Shown: positions 18,103-26,775, counted from the stretch's first letter. The stretch is DNA of 64,000 bases from Sphingobium terrigena (GCF_003591655.1 NZ_QVRA01000005.1:124001-188000); one strand, 5' to 3'. Notes: generated by a model from the sequence alone, not told the origin. A program made the numbers and translations.

Positions 18103-18298
18103 AGTGTAGAACTTTTATCTCAGGCAATGCCGGGGCGTCCCTAACTACACTGTAAAATCAATCATTTGTCTTGTAAGGTGTTCGCAGTCGGTCGCCCTGA
18201 TTTGCCTGAATTTGGCTCAAAATGTGGGAACGATTGTGGGACCAGTTTCGCGCGATAAGTGTAGGAACGCCGCAATGCCCCAAACGGGAACCGAACCG

Positions 18299-19507
18299 AT
18301 GGCACTGACAGCATTGAAAGTGAAGAACGCGAAGCCCGGTCGCCATGTCGATGGCCGGGGGCTTTGCCTGTTGGTCAAGGACAGCGGCGCGCGGACATGG
18401 GTTCTGCGGATGCAGAAGGATGGCAGGCGGCGCGACTATGGCTTGGGATCGGCGCTGGACGTTTCGCTTGCCGAAGCGCGGGACGCCGCATCCGCGCTGC
18501 GCCGTCAGGTCCGCGAGGGAGCCGATCCGGTCGCGGAGCGACGCAAGGCGCGCAAGGTGGTGCCGAGCTTCGAGACGGCGGCGCGCGACTGCTACGAGGC
18601 ATTGAAAGAGGGCTGGAAGAACAAGCGCCACGCCAACTGGATTTCCAGCTTCGAGAACCATGTCTTTCCGATGATCGGCACCAAGCCGGTGGATCAGGTA
18701 GACAGCGCGTGTGTGGTCGAGGTGTTGTCGCCTATCTGGCTCACCATCCCAGACAGTGCGCGGCGCATCATGCAGCGCATCGGCGCTGTGCTGGACTTCG
18801 CCCATATCAAGGGATGGCTTCCGGGCGAGGTATCGTTGCGCTCCGTCCGCAAGGGGCTTCCCCGTCAGGTGGACAAGGGCGGGCACCTGGAAGCCATGCC
18901 CTATGTGGACGTGCCCGCCCTCATGCAGAAGCTGGCGGCGGCATCGCCCACGACCGGGCGTGACGCTCTGCGCTTCACGATCTACAACGCCGTGCGATCG
19001 AACGAGACGCGCTTTGCCATCTGGACGGAGTTCGACTTAGACAAGGCCATCTGGACCATTCCGGGCGAGCGCATGAAGGCAGGCGAAACCCATGTCGTGC
19101 CGCTGTCCGCCCCCGCCGTGGCGCTGTTGTGCAAGCGGTGGAACGAGCGTAGCAGCGACACCGGCCTTGTATTCTCAAATGACGGCGAAAAGGCTATCAG
19201 CGACATGACCATGACCAAGCTGCTGCGCGATGACGGTATCAAGGGCGTGACCGTTCACGGTTTCCGCTCCGCCTTCACCGACTGGTCATCGGAGCGGACC
19301 CGTTTCCCCAAGGAGGTTGCCGACAAGGCGCTGGCGCACAAGCTGCCCAATAAGGTGGAAGCCGCCTATCGCCGCACCGACTTCTTCGAAAAGCGGCGCA
19401 GCCTCATGGCGCGATGGGCCGAGTTTCTGGACAGGGTGCCTGCAAAGGGCAGTTCGGACGCCAGCCCCATGGCGTCCGAACCCGTCAGCCTTCGCGTTGC
19501 CGCCTGA
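18299..19507 (+). CDS. Tyrosine recombinase/integrase of element 2
   Basis: About 402 residues from the ATG that begins MALTALKVKNAKPGRHVDGR. In-frame ATG and other start codons exist upstream (18212, 18275), but the N-terminal DUF4102 motif begins here. Catalytic residues: Arg in AVRSNETRFAIW, HGFRSAFTDW for HxxR, the second His in ALAHKLPNKVEAAYRR and the Tyr of AAYRRTDFF. It is only distantly related to the element 1 integrase, so the two elements probably use different attachment sites. The 3' end overlaps the convergent excisionase gene by 23 bp. Confidence 0.92.
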   Translation: MALTALKVKNAKPGRHVDGRGLCLLVKDSGARTWVLRMQKDGRRRDYGLGSALDVSLAEARDAASALRRQVREGADPVAERRKARKVVPSFETAARDCYEALKEGWKNKRHANWISSFENHVFPMIGTKPVDQVDSACVVEVLSPIWLTIPDSARRIMQRIGAVLDFAHIKGWLPGEVSLRSVRKGLPRQVDKGGHLEAMPYVDVPALMQKLAAASPTTGRDALRFTIYNAVRSNETRFAIWTEFDLDKAIWTIPGERMKAGETHVVPLSAPAVALLCKRWNERSSDTGLVFSNDGEKAISDMTMTKLLRDDGIKGVTVHGFRSAFTDWSSERTRFPKEVADKALAHKLPNKVEAAYRRTDFFEKRRSLMARWAEFLDRVPAKGSSDASPMASEPVSLRVAA

Positions 19508-19676
19508 TGAGATCGTGCAGGCTGGCGGTGGTGATGCGGGTGGCTTTGCCGAGCTTTACCGTCTCGACCTCGCCAGCCGCGATCAGCGCGTAGAGCTTGG
19601 TACGGCCGACGCCGATCATGCGCGCCGCGTCGTTGACGCGCACGCAGATCGGATCGGGCGGTGGAGGCGCTCTCAT
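19485..19676 (-). CDS. Excisionase-like helix-turn-helix protein
   Basis: A 63-residue protein starting MRAPPPPDPICVRVNDAARM. The segment VNDAARMIGVGRTKLYALIA followed by VETVKLGKATRITTASL is the MerR/Xis winged-helix pattern of small excisionases. It overlaps the AlpA gene upstream by 4 bp (ATGA) and runs into the convergent integrase gene. The AlpA-Xis pair probably directs excision of element 2. Element 1 has AlpA but no counterpart to this gene. Confidence 0.8.
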   Translation of the reverse strand: MRAPPPPDPICVRVNDAARMIGVGRTKLYALIAAGEVETVKLGKATRITTASLHDLIRRQREG

Positions 19677-19888
19677 TGCATCTGGCTCCCGGCCTGATCG
19701 TCGCGATAGCCGACCGGATCGGCCACCCAGCGATTGACAGCGGATTCGTGCCAGCCAGCGCCGTGGATACTGATCTTCACTTGGCGCGGAAAGGTGCCTT
19801 CGCCCATCTTGCGATAGAGCGTCGTGCGGGAAAGCCCTGTGCGGGCGAGAACGGTTTTCAGGCGAATGATACGATCGGGGTTGTTCAT
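19673..19888 (-). CDS. AlpA family regulator (copy 2)
   Basis: A 71-residue AlpA protein with the same core as copy 1 (IIRLKTVLARTGLSRTTLYR, then TFPRQVKISIHGAGW) and a few extra C-terminal residues. It is the first gene of a short operon with the excisionase-like gene, which overlaps its stop codon. Orientation relative to the integrase mirrors element 1. Confidence 0.9.
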   Translation of the reverse strand: MNNPDRIIRLKTVLARTGLSRTTLYRKMGEGTFPRQVKISIHGAGWHESAVNRWVADPVGYRDDQAGSQMQ

Positions 19889-20383
19889 GCGGCAATCTCA
19901 TCAAATCAAAGTGTTGCATGCGCCCCTGTGGACCAGCATCGGGCAGCATGGCGCACCGGGCAAGAGCCGTTACGGGGCCATAGGAGGCCGCTTGAGTTTG
20001 GGCGGGCGGGCGCTGGCGGTGAATGGCGTTCAGGGGCGTCCAAGGGCGATCCACGGCGTAGCTCTGCCACGAGGCGCGGCTATCGCAGAATTTTTCCCAC
20101 TGTGTCCTGAATGGCACGCCGGTCAGTGCCTTATGCCGCTTTACGCGGCATGGCGCGTCGGTCAGGTCGAATCGTTCACGGCAATTCTCCAAAGATTCGG
20201 AGGTCTGCCCGCCAGCGATCAGGCTGCGCCGGATCACCCCGCGCTGCAAGGGGTGAGGCACTGTAGTGCCGATTAGGGCGTTTCAGTGCCAATTGCGCCA
20301 GTATCGGTTTAGCAGGCGCGTTGAAAACTAACGCTATGTGTTATATATGACACCGGAAGTAGGAGAACCGCCATCGTTCGTAT
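19889..20383. other. Intergenic region between AlpA and toxin genes (element 2)
   Basis: About 495 bp. Open frames here are short and not conserved with element 1. The AlpA-proximal ~40 bp share their sequence with the element 1 counterpart. A short dyad-like TGAGGCACTGTAGTGCCGAT occurs near 20253. Nothing else was recognised. Confidence 0.35.
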
Positions 20384-20762
20384 TTTCAAGAATGGCTGGT
20401 TCGAGCGCTTCGCACGCAAGGAGCGCATATTTGATTCGGCGCTTTGGGACGCGGTGCAGCGCGCCGAAAGCGGATTGCTGGATGCCGACCTTGGTGGCGG
20501 CGTCATCAAGCAGCGCGTGGCGCGTTCGGGTCAGGGCAAATCGGGCGGCTATCGCACGCTGATCCTGTTCCGGCAGGGCGACCGGGCGATATTCGCCTTT
20601 GGTTTCGCCAAAGCCAAGCAGGCGAACATATCGAAGGCTGACCTCGCCTTGTTGCGCGATGCGGCGACCGAGGCGCTGGAATGGAGTGACGAGGAACTGG
20701 ACCGGCTGGTGGCGTCGGGAACGCTGGTGGAGATCGAAGATGGGAACGACGGTGAAGGATAA
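20384..20762 (+). CDS. RelE/HigB-type toxin (copy 2), start codon unclear
   Basis: The frame encodes RIFKNGWFERFARKERI ... DLGGGVIKQRVARSGQGKSG and GYRTLILFRQGDRAIFAFGF, so the toxin core is intact. Unlike copy 1, no ATG, GTG or TTG precedes the core in frame. The GTG used by copy 1 is present (GTGTTATATATG) but one base is missing before the core, which puts it out of frame. The first standard start in frame is GTG at 20454, which would remove the first strand and helix. The toxin may be silenced, or may use a rare start such as ATT or ATC. The antitoxin downstream is intact. Confidence 0.75.
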
Positions 20763-21072
20763 GGGCTATCGCAGCGAAATCGCGAGCGCGGTCCATGAGA
20801 TGATGAGCGACGCGCACGACGCGGGCGTCGTTTCGCGTGCGACACTTCGCACCTTTGACGAGGCGTGCCTTGCCCCGGCCCCATCGCTGGCGGGCGATGA
20901 AATCCGCGCGATCCGCGAGCGTGAGCATGTCTCGCAGCCGGTGTTTGCCGCCTATCTCAATGTTTCGCGCAATCTCGTGTCCGATTGGGAACGCGGCGTG
21001 AAGCGCCCCGGTGGGCCTGCCTTGCGCCTATTGTCGATCATCCAACGCAAGGGCTTGCAGGCCGTCGCGTAG
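20740..21072 (+). CDS. HTH antitoxin of RelE-type pair (copy 2)
   Basis: A 110-residue protein, close to identical with the copy 1 antitoxin: MGTTVKDKGYRSEIASAVHE, then the helix-turn-helix IREREHVSQPVFAAYLNVSR. It overlaps the toxin frame by 23 bp, exactly as in copy 1. Because the partner toxin may lack a start codon, this protein could persist as an orphan antitoxin that also neutralises the copy 1 toxin. Confidence 0.88.
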   Translation: MGTTVKDKGYRSEIASAVHEMMSDAHDAGVVSRATLRTFDEACLAPAPSLAGDEIRAIREREHVSQPVFAAYLNVSRNLVSDWERGVKRPGGPALRLLSIIQRKGLQAVA

Positions 21073-21196
21073 CCGTCCCTATCGTGTTTCACCTGATTGT
21101 CGTCACCCGCTCCCCGTTTTCCCGAAAAGGATCAACTTTTGGGAATGGCCAAGGTTGGAGTTTGCGGACCGGCAGGTTCTGTGAGACGAGACCTGC

Positions 21197-22387
21197 CTAT
21201 TCTGTCAACTGGAGCCTGTTGTCGCGGAAGTCGATCGTGACTCGCCCTGCTTGCCGCAGCAGATCGAGACCCATACGGCCAGCCAGCCAGTCGCTGTTGG
21301 CCGTTGTCCGGGCAGTCAGGACATGCGCCGGTGCTGCCCGGACGGTCACGCCGCCGTAGTTCAGGGCGATCTCCGGCACCAGCACCTCAGAGACCTGCCC
21401 ATTGCCGCCAAAACCGCGCACCTGTTTCATCCCCGCTGTCCCCTTTTCCTTTAACAAGGCGGCGAAGGCCGTGGCGAAAGGCTGCCAAAGATCAGTCGTT
21501 TCAGCACCCGTGTCGAACACGCCGGTAAGCACCGTTCCCTGGTGGGAGAAACGGACGATCGGATCGGCCCCGTCGAAGCCGATCGGGGACGAGGGGCGGG
21601 TGGAATCGTGCCCCGCGCCGATGCGGAAATTGCCGTCGCGATCCCAACTCACCTGTTCCAAGGCCAAGAAGACCGGCAGGCCAAGCGCCCCCTGCTGATT
21701 GGGTGCCAGCGTATCAAACAGGCTGGCATCGTCGGGTAACACCATGAAGGCTACGTTGCGCAGGTGCGCCTTCCCAATCCGCACATCCGCAATTGTAATC
21801 CTAAGGCGAGACGCAGATCCCAGCGCTCCCACGGTTGTCGCCGCGCTGTCGCGAATGGTGAGGCCCATGCTCTTCGCCGCGGTTTCGCTGAGGAAGGACA
21901 GGTTGGCGTCGGTATCAACGATAAGCTCTGCTGGCATGCCGTTCACCGCTATGGGGACGAACAGCTTGTTCTGGAAGATGCGGTAGCGGATCGTCGCCGG
22001 CACCATTTCCGCGGTAACCTGATCGGACAGCGTGCGGAATGTCTCGGCGAGCGGATTGGGATTGCCTGGATCGGTCGCAGCGATGTGCGCCGCTGCGGCC
22101 CGGTAATGCCCTTTGCGCAAGTCCATATAGCTCAGCCAACCATGCGCCTCCGCTGCCTGCTTCCCTTTCAGCAGCGGTTCCAGATGCAATCGCGCCTGTG
22201 CCTCATCGTCGAACGCTACAGCGGTAGCACCAATAGCCAGTGAGTCCCGTGCGATACCTGCGGCGATGCGATCTCGCAGGGTGAACCAGTCATGCCTTTC
22301 GTAAAGCGCGGCATCTTCCTGCTGAATCGACGTCTGAGCGATCGCTTGGGTCGCAACGACAGCCATGAGAAGCAAGGCAAATTTCAT
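21197..22387 (-). CDS. Secreted protein with two retropepsin-like aspartyl protease domains
   Basis: A 396-residue protein with a cleavable signal peptide (MKFALLLMAVVATQAIAQ). A helical repeat-like region (about 20-120) is followed by two retroviral-protease-like domains. The first has the catalytic-type motif altered to ELIVDTDANLSFLS. The second has a good VFDTGAETTDLW (about residue 285). Retropepsins act as dimers, so a tandem chain could fold as one pseudo-dimer, with the first motif changed from DTG to DTD. It stands alone in the cargo slot of element 2 between the antitoxin and the RHH gene. The periplasmic substrate is unknown. Confidence 0.75.
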   Translation of the reverse strand: MKFALLLMAVVATQAIAQTSIQQEDAALYERHDWFTLRDRIAAGIARDSLAIGATAVAFDDEAQARLHLEPLLKGKQAAEAHGWLSYMDLRKGHYRAAAAHIAATDPGNPNPLAETFRTLSDQVTAEMVPATIRYRIFQNKLFVPIAVNGMPAELIVDTDANLSFLSETAAKSMGLTIRDSAATTVGALGSASRLRITIADVRIGKAHLRNVAFMVLPDDASLFDTLAPNQQGALGLPVFLALEQVSWDRDGNFRIGAGHDSTRPSSPIGFDGADPIVRFSHQGTVLTGVFDTGAETTDLWQPFATAFAALLKEKGTAGMKQVRGFGGNGQVSEVLVPEIALNYGGVTVRAAPAHVLTARTTANSDWLAGRMGLDLLRQAGRVTIDFRDNRLQLTE

Positions 22388-22776
22388 ATCGTGAGTTCAC
22401 AGCAAATGACGAGATGCGCAACGGATTAATTGCTTTCCTCTTATCGACGGCAAGCGACACCAACTCAATTGCTGACATCGGGACGTCCGCCGACGTTCCT
22501 GGTTCGGAGCGAGCAGCGAGAATGCGCGCCGGTTGATCGAGCTAACGGTCGCGGGCTGGTTTCACTTTCCCAAAATTCTCCATCGGACATGGAGAAACGA
22601 GAAAATCCGAGGCGACGGGAAACATATCAATTTCACACATTGCCAGCGGCTTGCGGGAAAATCCCATCCGGCACGGTGCCGCCTGGCGCTCGGTCCCATT
22701 TAACTGCGCGATAATCCCGTCGGATTGATAGGCAGCACGGGAACCACGGTTGGAGGGTTTTCCGTCAGGCCGTAAA
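22388..22776. other. Intergenic region between retropepsin-like and RHH genes
   Basis: About 390 bp. It should hold the promoter of the retropepsin-like gene and the terminator region of the RHH gene. No gene or repeat could be supported. Confidence 0.35.
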
Positions 22777-22956
22777 TTATCCGCCATTCTTCCCGGCTTG
22801 ACCCTGCTCACCTTCCAGCCTCTCGACCTCACGTTCCAGCACGTCACGGATGAAGGCGGCGCGGCGCTGCCGTCCCACAAGCTTATCGATCCGGTCGCCA
22901 AGACCTTCGGGCAATCGGACATTGGTCGATTTCACATTGAGCGGCGGTCTTCCCAT
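22777..22956 (-). CDS. Ribbon-helix-helix DNA-binding protein (copy 2)
   Basis: A 59-residue protein from the ATG that gives MGRPPLNVKSTNVRLPEGLG (an upstream in-frame ATG at 22977 would add 7 residues). It has the same ribbon-helix-helix pattern as copy 1, and the two differ at only a few positions. It is divergent from the Tat-signal protein gene, with two palindromic sites in the gap, so it is the likely repressor of that operon. Confidence 0.85.
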   Translation of the reverse strand: MGRPPLNVKSTNVRLPEGLGDRIDKLVGRQRRAAFIRDVLEREVERLEGEQGQAGKNGG

Positions 22957-23002
22957 CCTTTCGTCGTAACCGTGCATCGCGCCCTTTCAATCGCCAGTCG
23001 AC

Positions 23003-23060
23003 TAAGCGGTGCCGGTTATTGAGCATTTCTCTCCATTCATGCTATAAGCGGTGCCGCTTA
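23003..23060. promoter_or_regulatory. Twin palindromic operator between RHH and Tat-protein genes (copy 2)
   Basis: Two sites: TAAGCGGTGCCGGTTA (23003-23018, one arm imperfect) and TAAGCGGTGCCGCTTA (23045-23060), with centres 42 bp apart. They are the same motif and the same centre spacing as in element 1 (12535-12594), although the surrounding sequence has drifted. Confidence 0.7.
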
Positions 23061-23111
23061 GTCCTTCCGTTGCACAAGAATGCTTCGGAATGGCCGGATG
23101 AAGGCAGGCCA

Positions 23112-23753
23112 ATGACCTCACGGAAAAGTCCTCTGAGTGATTCGACGGGCGGCAGCTCGCGCCGCGCGATGCTGCGCACATTGGTCGCGGCTCCGATCGC
23201 AATGCCGGTAGTGGCCGCGCCCTGGGCGAAGGCGCTGGCAGCGTTGCACGACCGCCATGAGGATGCTCCGGCCTTGCTGTGTCGCAGCCGGAAGGGGCGC
23301 AGCTTGAGCCGCGATCGTTATCACAGCGCAGAAATCGCCTTTGCGGGGCTCGAGGCGGGGGTCTTATCCGATCCCCGATATATCCGCACAACGCTGCATC
23401 AGGCGGGAGCGGTCGCCAAGCTGGCGCTGTGCGCGCATTTGCTGGACGTGGGCTTTGCCGACGACTGGAACGCCGAGCATATCCGGCAGGACATCGCCAA
23501 GGCGCTGGCCTATGCCAATGCGACCGGGTTCGGCCATGACGGCCCGGAGATGGCGCGGCTCGCGGTGATCCTCTCGCCTTTCTGGAAATGGGGCTATCCG
23601 CACTTGATCGGCGACCCGCCGATGGACGATGGCGGGTTCACGCATGAGCGGGTCCGCGCGCTCATTCGTGCGCTACTGGACCGGGTGCGCGATGGGACCG
23701 GGCATCCCCGACCACGTGGTCTGGACCGCGAGCGGACGGACGGCGGGACATGA
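23112..23753 (+). CDS. Tat-signal protein of unknown function (copy 2)
   Basis: 213 residues from the ATG at 23112, preceded by GAAGGCAGG. The twin-arginine-like signal is SSRRAMLRTLVAAPIAMPVV. The mature part shares SLSRDRYHSAE, HQAGAVAKLALCAHLLDVGF, DIAKALAYANATGFGHDGPE and LSPFWKWGYP with copy 1. Its stop overlaps the sigma-like gene by 4 bp (ATGA). The family is unknown to me. Conservation of Trp, His and Asp blocks suggests a structured periplasmic domain. Confidence 0.75.
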   Translation: MTSRKSPLSDSTGGSSRRAMLRTLVAAPIAMPVVAAPWAKALAALHDRHEDAPALLCRSRKGRSLSRDRYHSAEIAFAGLEAGVLSDPRYIRTTLHQAGAVAKLALCAHLLDVGFADDWNAEHIRQDIAKALAYANATGFGHDGPEMARLAVILSPFWKWGYPHLIGDPPMDDGGFTHERVRALIRALLDRVRDGTGHPRPRGLDRERTDGGT

Positions 23754-24166
23754 TCCCCGACACCGACGCACGAATGCTCGCTCTTTACGAAGACGCGATA
23801 GACCGGCTTCCGCCGCTGTCGCGCATTGTATTCCTGCTACACCGCGTGGATGATCTTGCCTATACCGAGATTGCCGGGCGGCTGTCGATCACAGTCGCGG
23901 TCGTGGAAGCCTGCATGATCGAAGCGCTGTCGGTCATCTGCGCAACAGTCGATCGCAGGCCCTATCGGCCCCGGCCGCGTGCATTGATTGCCGAGGCGGA
24001 AGCCGTGCTGCGCGAGCGCCATCGCCACTCTCGTGCACAACGGTCGCGCACAAACGGCGTCGCCTCGTGGCGCACGCTGCGTATCTTCCGGCCCGCCGCC
24101 CACGCACCGCCGACGTTCGAGCAATGGCTACGCGCGCTATCGGGCGCGGGGGGGCATCCGGAATGA
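23750..24166 (+). CDS. Sigma-70 region 4-like protein
   Basis: A 138-residue protein whose first ~70 residues look like region 4 of an ECF sigma factor: AIDRLPPLSRIVFLLHRVDD then LAYTEIAGRLSITVAVVEACMIEAL. There is no region 2, so it cannot be a full sigma factor. It may be a DNA-binding regulator or a sigma/anti-sigma partner. The remaining ~70 residues are Arg-rich and unrecognised. It is coupled to the Tat-signal gene by a 4-bp overlap. Element 1 has no counterpart. Confidence 0.65.
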   Translation: MIPDTDARMLALYEDAIDRLPPLSRIVFLLHRVDDLAYTEIAGRLSITVAVVEACMIEALSVICATVDRRPYRPRPRALIAEAEAVLRERHRHSRAQRSRTNGVASWRTLRIFRPAAHAPPTFEQWLRALSGAGGHPE

Positions 24167-24200
24167 TCGCAACTTTTCGGACAGATGAAAGCCAGGGCCA

Positions 24201-24419
24201 ATGCAGCGGAACCTTTTTCTCGCCATACGCCGCATCGAGGAAGGGCTGGCGTTGCTCGATGGGATCGGCATGGGCGCTTCGATGAGCGCCATCCATGCGC
24301 AATGGGCGCTGGACCATGCCAAGCGGCACGCGCGCGGTCGCCCGGACGAGGGCGATGTGCGAGAGCCGATACAACCCTTCGCCGTCCATTCCGGGCAATC
24401 CATGGCAGATTGCAGATAA
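24201..24419 (+). CDS. Small hypothetical protein
   Basis: A 72-codon frame starting MQRNLFLAIRRIEEGLALLD, with a helical N-terminus. It fits into the gap between the sigma-like and MNT-HEPN genes in the operon direction and has a weak purine stretch (GCCAGGGCC) upstream. No domain is recognised and there is no counterpart in element 1, so it may not be translated. Confidence 0.4.
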   Translation: MQRNLFLAIRRIEEGLALLDGIGMGASMSAIHAQWALDHAKRHARGRPDEGDVREPIQPFAVHSGQSMADCR

Positions 24420-24499
24420 AGACCCCGTATAAAGCGCCTTTTGAACGATGCTATCGTTCCGGGACGCGGCAGGGGGCGGCGACCATGAGGTAAGCGCGC

Positions 24500-25456
24500 G
24501 TGAAAACCGATATAGATCATCTCCGGTCAGACCAACAACGCGACCTGCACCGGGTCGTGCGGCTGCTCTTCGAGGAGTTTGCCGACGCCCATGGCGAGCC
24601 GGTCGCCAATCGCAAGCTAGGCCGCATTCTCAAGATCATCCTCCATGGGCGCTATGCGCGCGACGAAGGACATGACGCTCACCGGCCCGATGATGGCGAA
24701 CCGCCCGCGTTCGATCTGCTCATCATCGTCAACCAGATCGAGTTGACCAGCCGTCTCGATTATTGGGCCGATGCGGAGGAACGGTTGCGGGTGGAAGCCT
24801 CGATGCGGGGGACGCTGCGCTGCTCGGTCCACTTCATCGTCCACACGCTACAACAGGTGAATGACGCCCTCGCCCATGGCCGGGATTTCTTCGTCGACAT
24901 CGCCCGCGAGGGCATCGCGCTCTACCAGAGTGACGACACACCGCTCCTTTCTCCCAAACCCAAGACCCCAGCCGATGCTTTACGGATGGTGCGGGACTAT
25001 TATCACCATTGGTTCCCCCTCGCGTCCGACTTCTACGAAAGCGCAAAACTTGCGCAGGGCCGGGGCAAGGATCAGATCGCGGTCCATTTGTATCATGAGG
25101 CGGCCGAGCGCCTCTATTATTGCGTCTTGCTGGTGGGCAAGCTGTACACCCCTCATGTCCGTAACCTTAACATCCTACGCCATCAGGCAGATGCCCTCGA
25201 CCGGCGGCTGTATGGCATCTGGGGAAGCGGGCGCGCCGACAAGCGCCTATTCGCCATGCTGAACGACATTACGTTGCTTGACCGCATGAAGCGCGATTTC
25301 CGCATCGAGACCAACCAGCTTGCAGCGCTCGCCGAGCGGATCGAGGCGCTGGGCCAAGCGGTTCAGGCGGTTTGTATCGATCGCATCGCAGCGCTGGAGG
25401 CGGAGGTGAAAGAGACCGACGCCTCATCGCACACTGGACTTGCCATCGCGCGATAG
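24500..25456 (+). CDS. MNT-HEPN protein (element 2)
   Basis: A 318-residue protein beginning with GTG. The N-terminal half is a minimal nucleotidyltransferase-like domain: GRILKIILHGRYARDEGHD with FDLLIIVN further on, close to the GSxARGxxxxxSDxDLxV pattern but with Arg in place of Ser. Residues ~155-280 are an HEPN-like helical bundle (QIAVHLYHEAAERLYYCVLL, LYTPHVRNLNILRHQADALD). It is homologous to the N-terminal two thirds of the element 1 protein at 10323-11837 but has no membrane segment or STN domain. MNT-HEPN proteins are typically toxin-antitoxin or RNA-directed defence components. Here the role is unknown. Confidence 0.75.
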   Translation: MKTDIDHLRSDQQRDLHRVVRLLFEEFADAHGEPVANRKLGRILKIILHGRYARDEGHDAHRPDDGEPPAFDLLIIVNQIELTSRLDYWADAEERLRVEASMRGTLRCSVHFIVHTLQQVNDALAHGRDFFVDIAREGIALYQSDDTPLLSPKPKTPADALRMVRDYYHHWFPLASDFYESAKLAQGRGKDQIAVHLYHEAAERLYYCVLLVGKLYTPHVRNLNILRHQADALDRRLYGIWGSGRADKRLFAMLNDITLLDRMKRDFRIETNQLAALAERIEALGQAVQAVCIDRIAALEAEVKETDASSHTGLAIAR

Positions 25457-25540
25457 GGAACAGATAAAAAGTGGGCAGCCAACTGCCCGAACGGCTGCGC
25501 GCGCAAACCAATCTTAACGCGCCCCCGCTATCATCCGGAC

Positions 25541-26380
25541 ATGACCGAACCCATGGAATCCGAAGAGCGGGCACGCGGCACGCTCGACAGGCGTATCGCC
25601 TTGCTGATCGACGCCGACAATGTATCGCACAGCAAAATCGCGGCGATGCTGGCCGAACTTTCCAAATATGGCACCGCCAACATTCGCCGCGCCTATGGCG
25701 ATTGGGCAAGCGCAACCCTCAAGAACTGGAAGGACAAGCTGCACGATTTTGCGATCCGGCCCATTCAGCAGTTCAGCTATTCGAGCGGCAAGAACGCAAC
25801 CGACATTGCGCTGGTGATCGACGCCATGGAGTTGCTCTATACCCAGAAGCCCGACGCCTTCTGCCTCGCATCAAGCGATGCGGACTTCACACCGCTCGTG
25901 ATGCAACTCAAGGGCAATGGGCATGAGGTCTATGGGTTTGGCGAGCGCAAGACGCCCGCACCATTCGTCAACGCCTGCACGGCCTTCCTCTATCTCGACA
26001 CACTGGACGAACCGCTAGTAGCCACCGCGCCCATGGAACCGGCTGCAAAGCCCAAAGCCAAGGCGAAAGCGGAAGACAAGGCAAAGCCAGCGCCCGCCGC
26101 GAAACCAGTGGGCAAACCGCTGTCACAAGACACTAAGCTTGTCACCATATTGCGCGGCGCGGTCGAGGCCACAGCCCGAGAAGATGGCTGGGCGGCTATG
26201 TCGGCGGCGGGACTCGCCGCGCGAAGGCAGGCCCCGATCGATCCGCGTAACTACGCCGTAAGGAATTTCACGGCGCTGTTCGAAGCAACGGGGCTGTTCG
26301 ACATAGCGCGCGTTGAGAACGGGCAGAGCTATGTTGCGGACAAACGCAACAAGGAACATTCCCCGCAGCCGAGCCGGTAG
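25541..26380 (+). CDS. NYN domain ribonuclease with C-terminal OST-HTH/LOTUS-like domain
   Basis: A 279-residue protein. Its PIN-like NYN nuclease domain covers residues ~18-160, with acidic catalytic motifs ALLIDADNVS, KNATDIALVIDAMELL and CLASSDADFTPLV. A Lys/Ala/Pro-rich linker (~170-205) leads to a LOTUS-like winged helix (LSQDTKLVTILRGAVEATAR ... FTALFEATGLFDI), which in other proteins binds RNA. The protein is expected to cut structured or specific RNA. Its position 84 bp behind the MNT-HEPN gene places two RNA-acting proteins together. It is absent from element 1. Confidence 0.85.
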   Translation: MTEPMESEERARGTLDRRIALLIDADNVSHSKIAAMLAELSKYGTANIRRAYGDWASATLKNWKDKLHDFAIRPIQQFSYSSGKNATDIALVIDAMELLYTQKPDAFCLASSDADFTPLVMQLKGNGHEVYGFGERKTPAPFVNACTAFLYLDTLDEPLVATAPMEPAAKPKAKAKAEDKAKPAPAAKPVGKPLSQDTKLVTILRGAVEATAREDGWAAMSAAGLAARRQAPIDPRNYAVRNFTALFEATGLFDIARVENGQSYVADKRNKEHSPQPSR

Positions 26381-26382
26381 CA

Positions 26383-26775
26383 TTAGCCATCCATGGCATC
26401 CTGCTCCGGTTCGAACGCGCGTTTGCCCTTACGCTTCCAGAGGGCAAGCGCGCTGGCGCGTTCATCGCCGCGCAACCTCTCCGCCATGGTGAGGAACGCA
26501 CCGTAGAGCGTGGCGCGATCATCGTCGGTCAGATCGACCAGCCCCGCCTTCACGACCAGCCCGCCCAACTCGATCAGGTGACGTGTTCTTTCCCGCCGCT
26601 TCATGATCCATCCCCTTGTGTCGGTTCGCGCCTGTGCCGCCTCAATGCGGTGCCGCGCCGCCTTGGAGCGGGAGAGCGCCTTCCGGCTGTTGGTCAGGTC
26701 GCGGCGCAGGCTGGCGTACTTTGCCCTGAAAGAAGGCCGCGCCCGCCTTGCGCCAACCCTCCTTTGTGGCAGCAT
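26383..26775 (-). CDS. traD: TraD family conjugal transfer protein (copy 2)
   Basis: It contains the conserved TraD core RERTRHLIELGGLVVKAGLV and the tail KRKGKRAFEPE. The 130-codon frame starts inside traC. Alignment with copy 1 begins near KYASLRRDLTNSRKALSRSK, so the actual start, possibly non-ATG, may be about 20 residues further in. It overlaps traC by up to 134 bp and is convergent with the NYN gene, with 2 bp between the stops. Confidence 0.8.
   Translation of the reverse strand: MLPQRRVGARRARPSFRAKYASLRRDLTNSRKALSRSKAARHRIEAAQARTDTRGWIMKRRERTRHLIELGGLVVKAGLVDLTDDDRATLYGAFLTMAERLRGDERASALALWKRKGKRAFEPEQDAMDG

Noticed and set aside
18089..18180. Possible tRNA or tmRNA on the minus strand ending at the 14-bp repeat
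   Set aside because: The acceptor-like end is present, but the T-stem does not pair and no matching 5' acceptor strand or anticodon arm is found.
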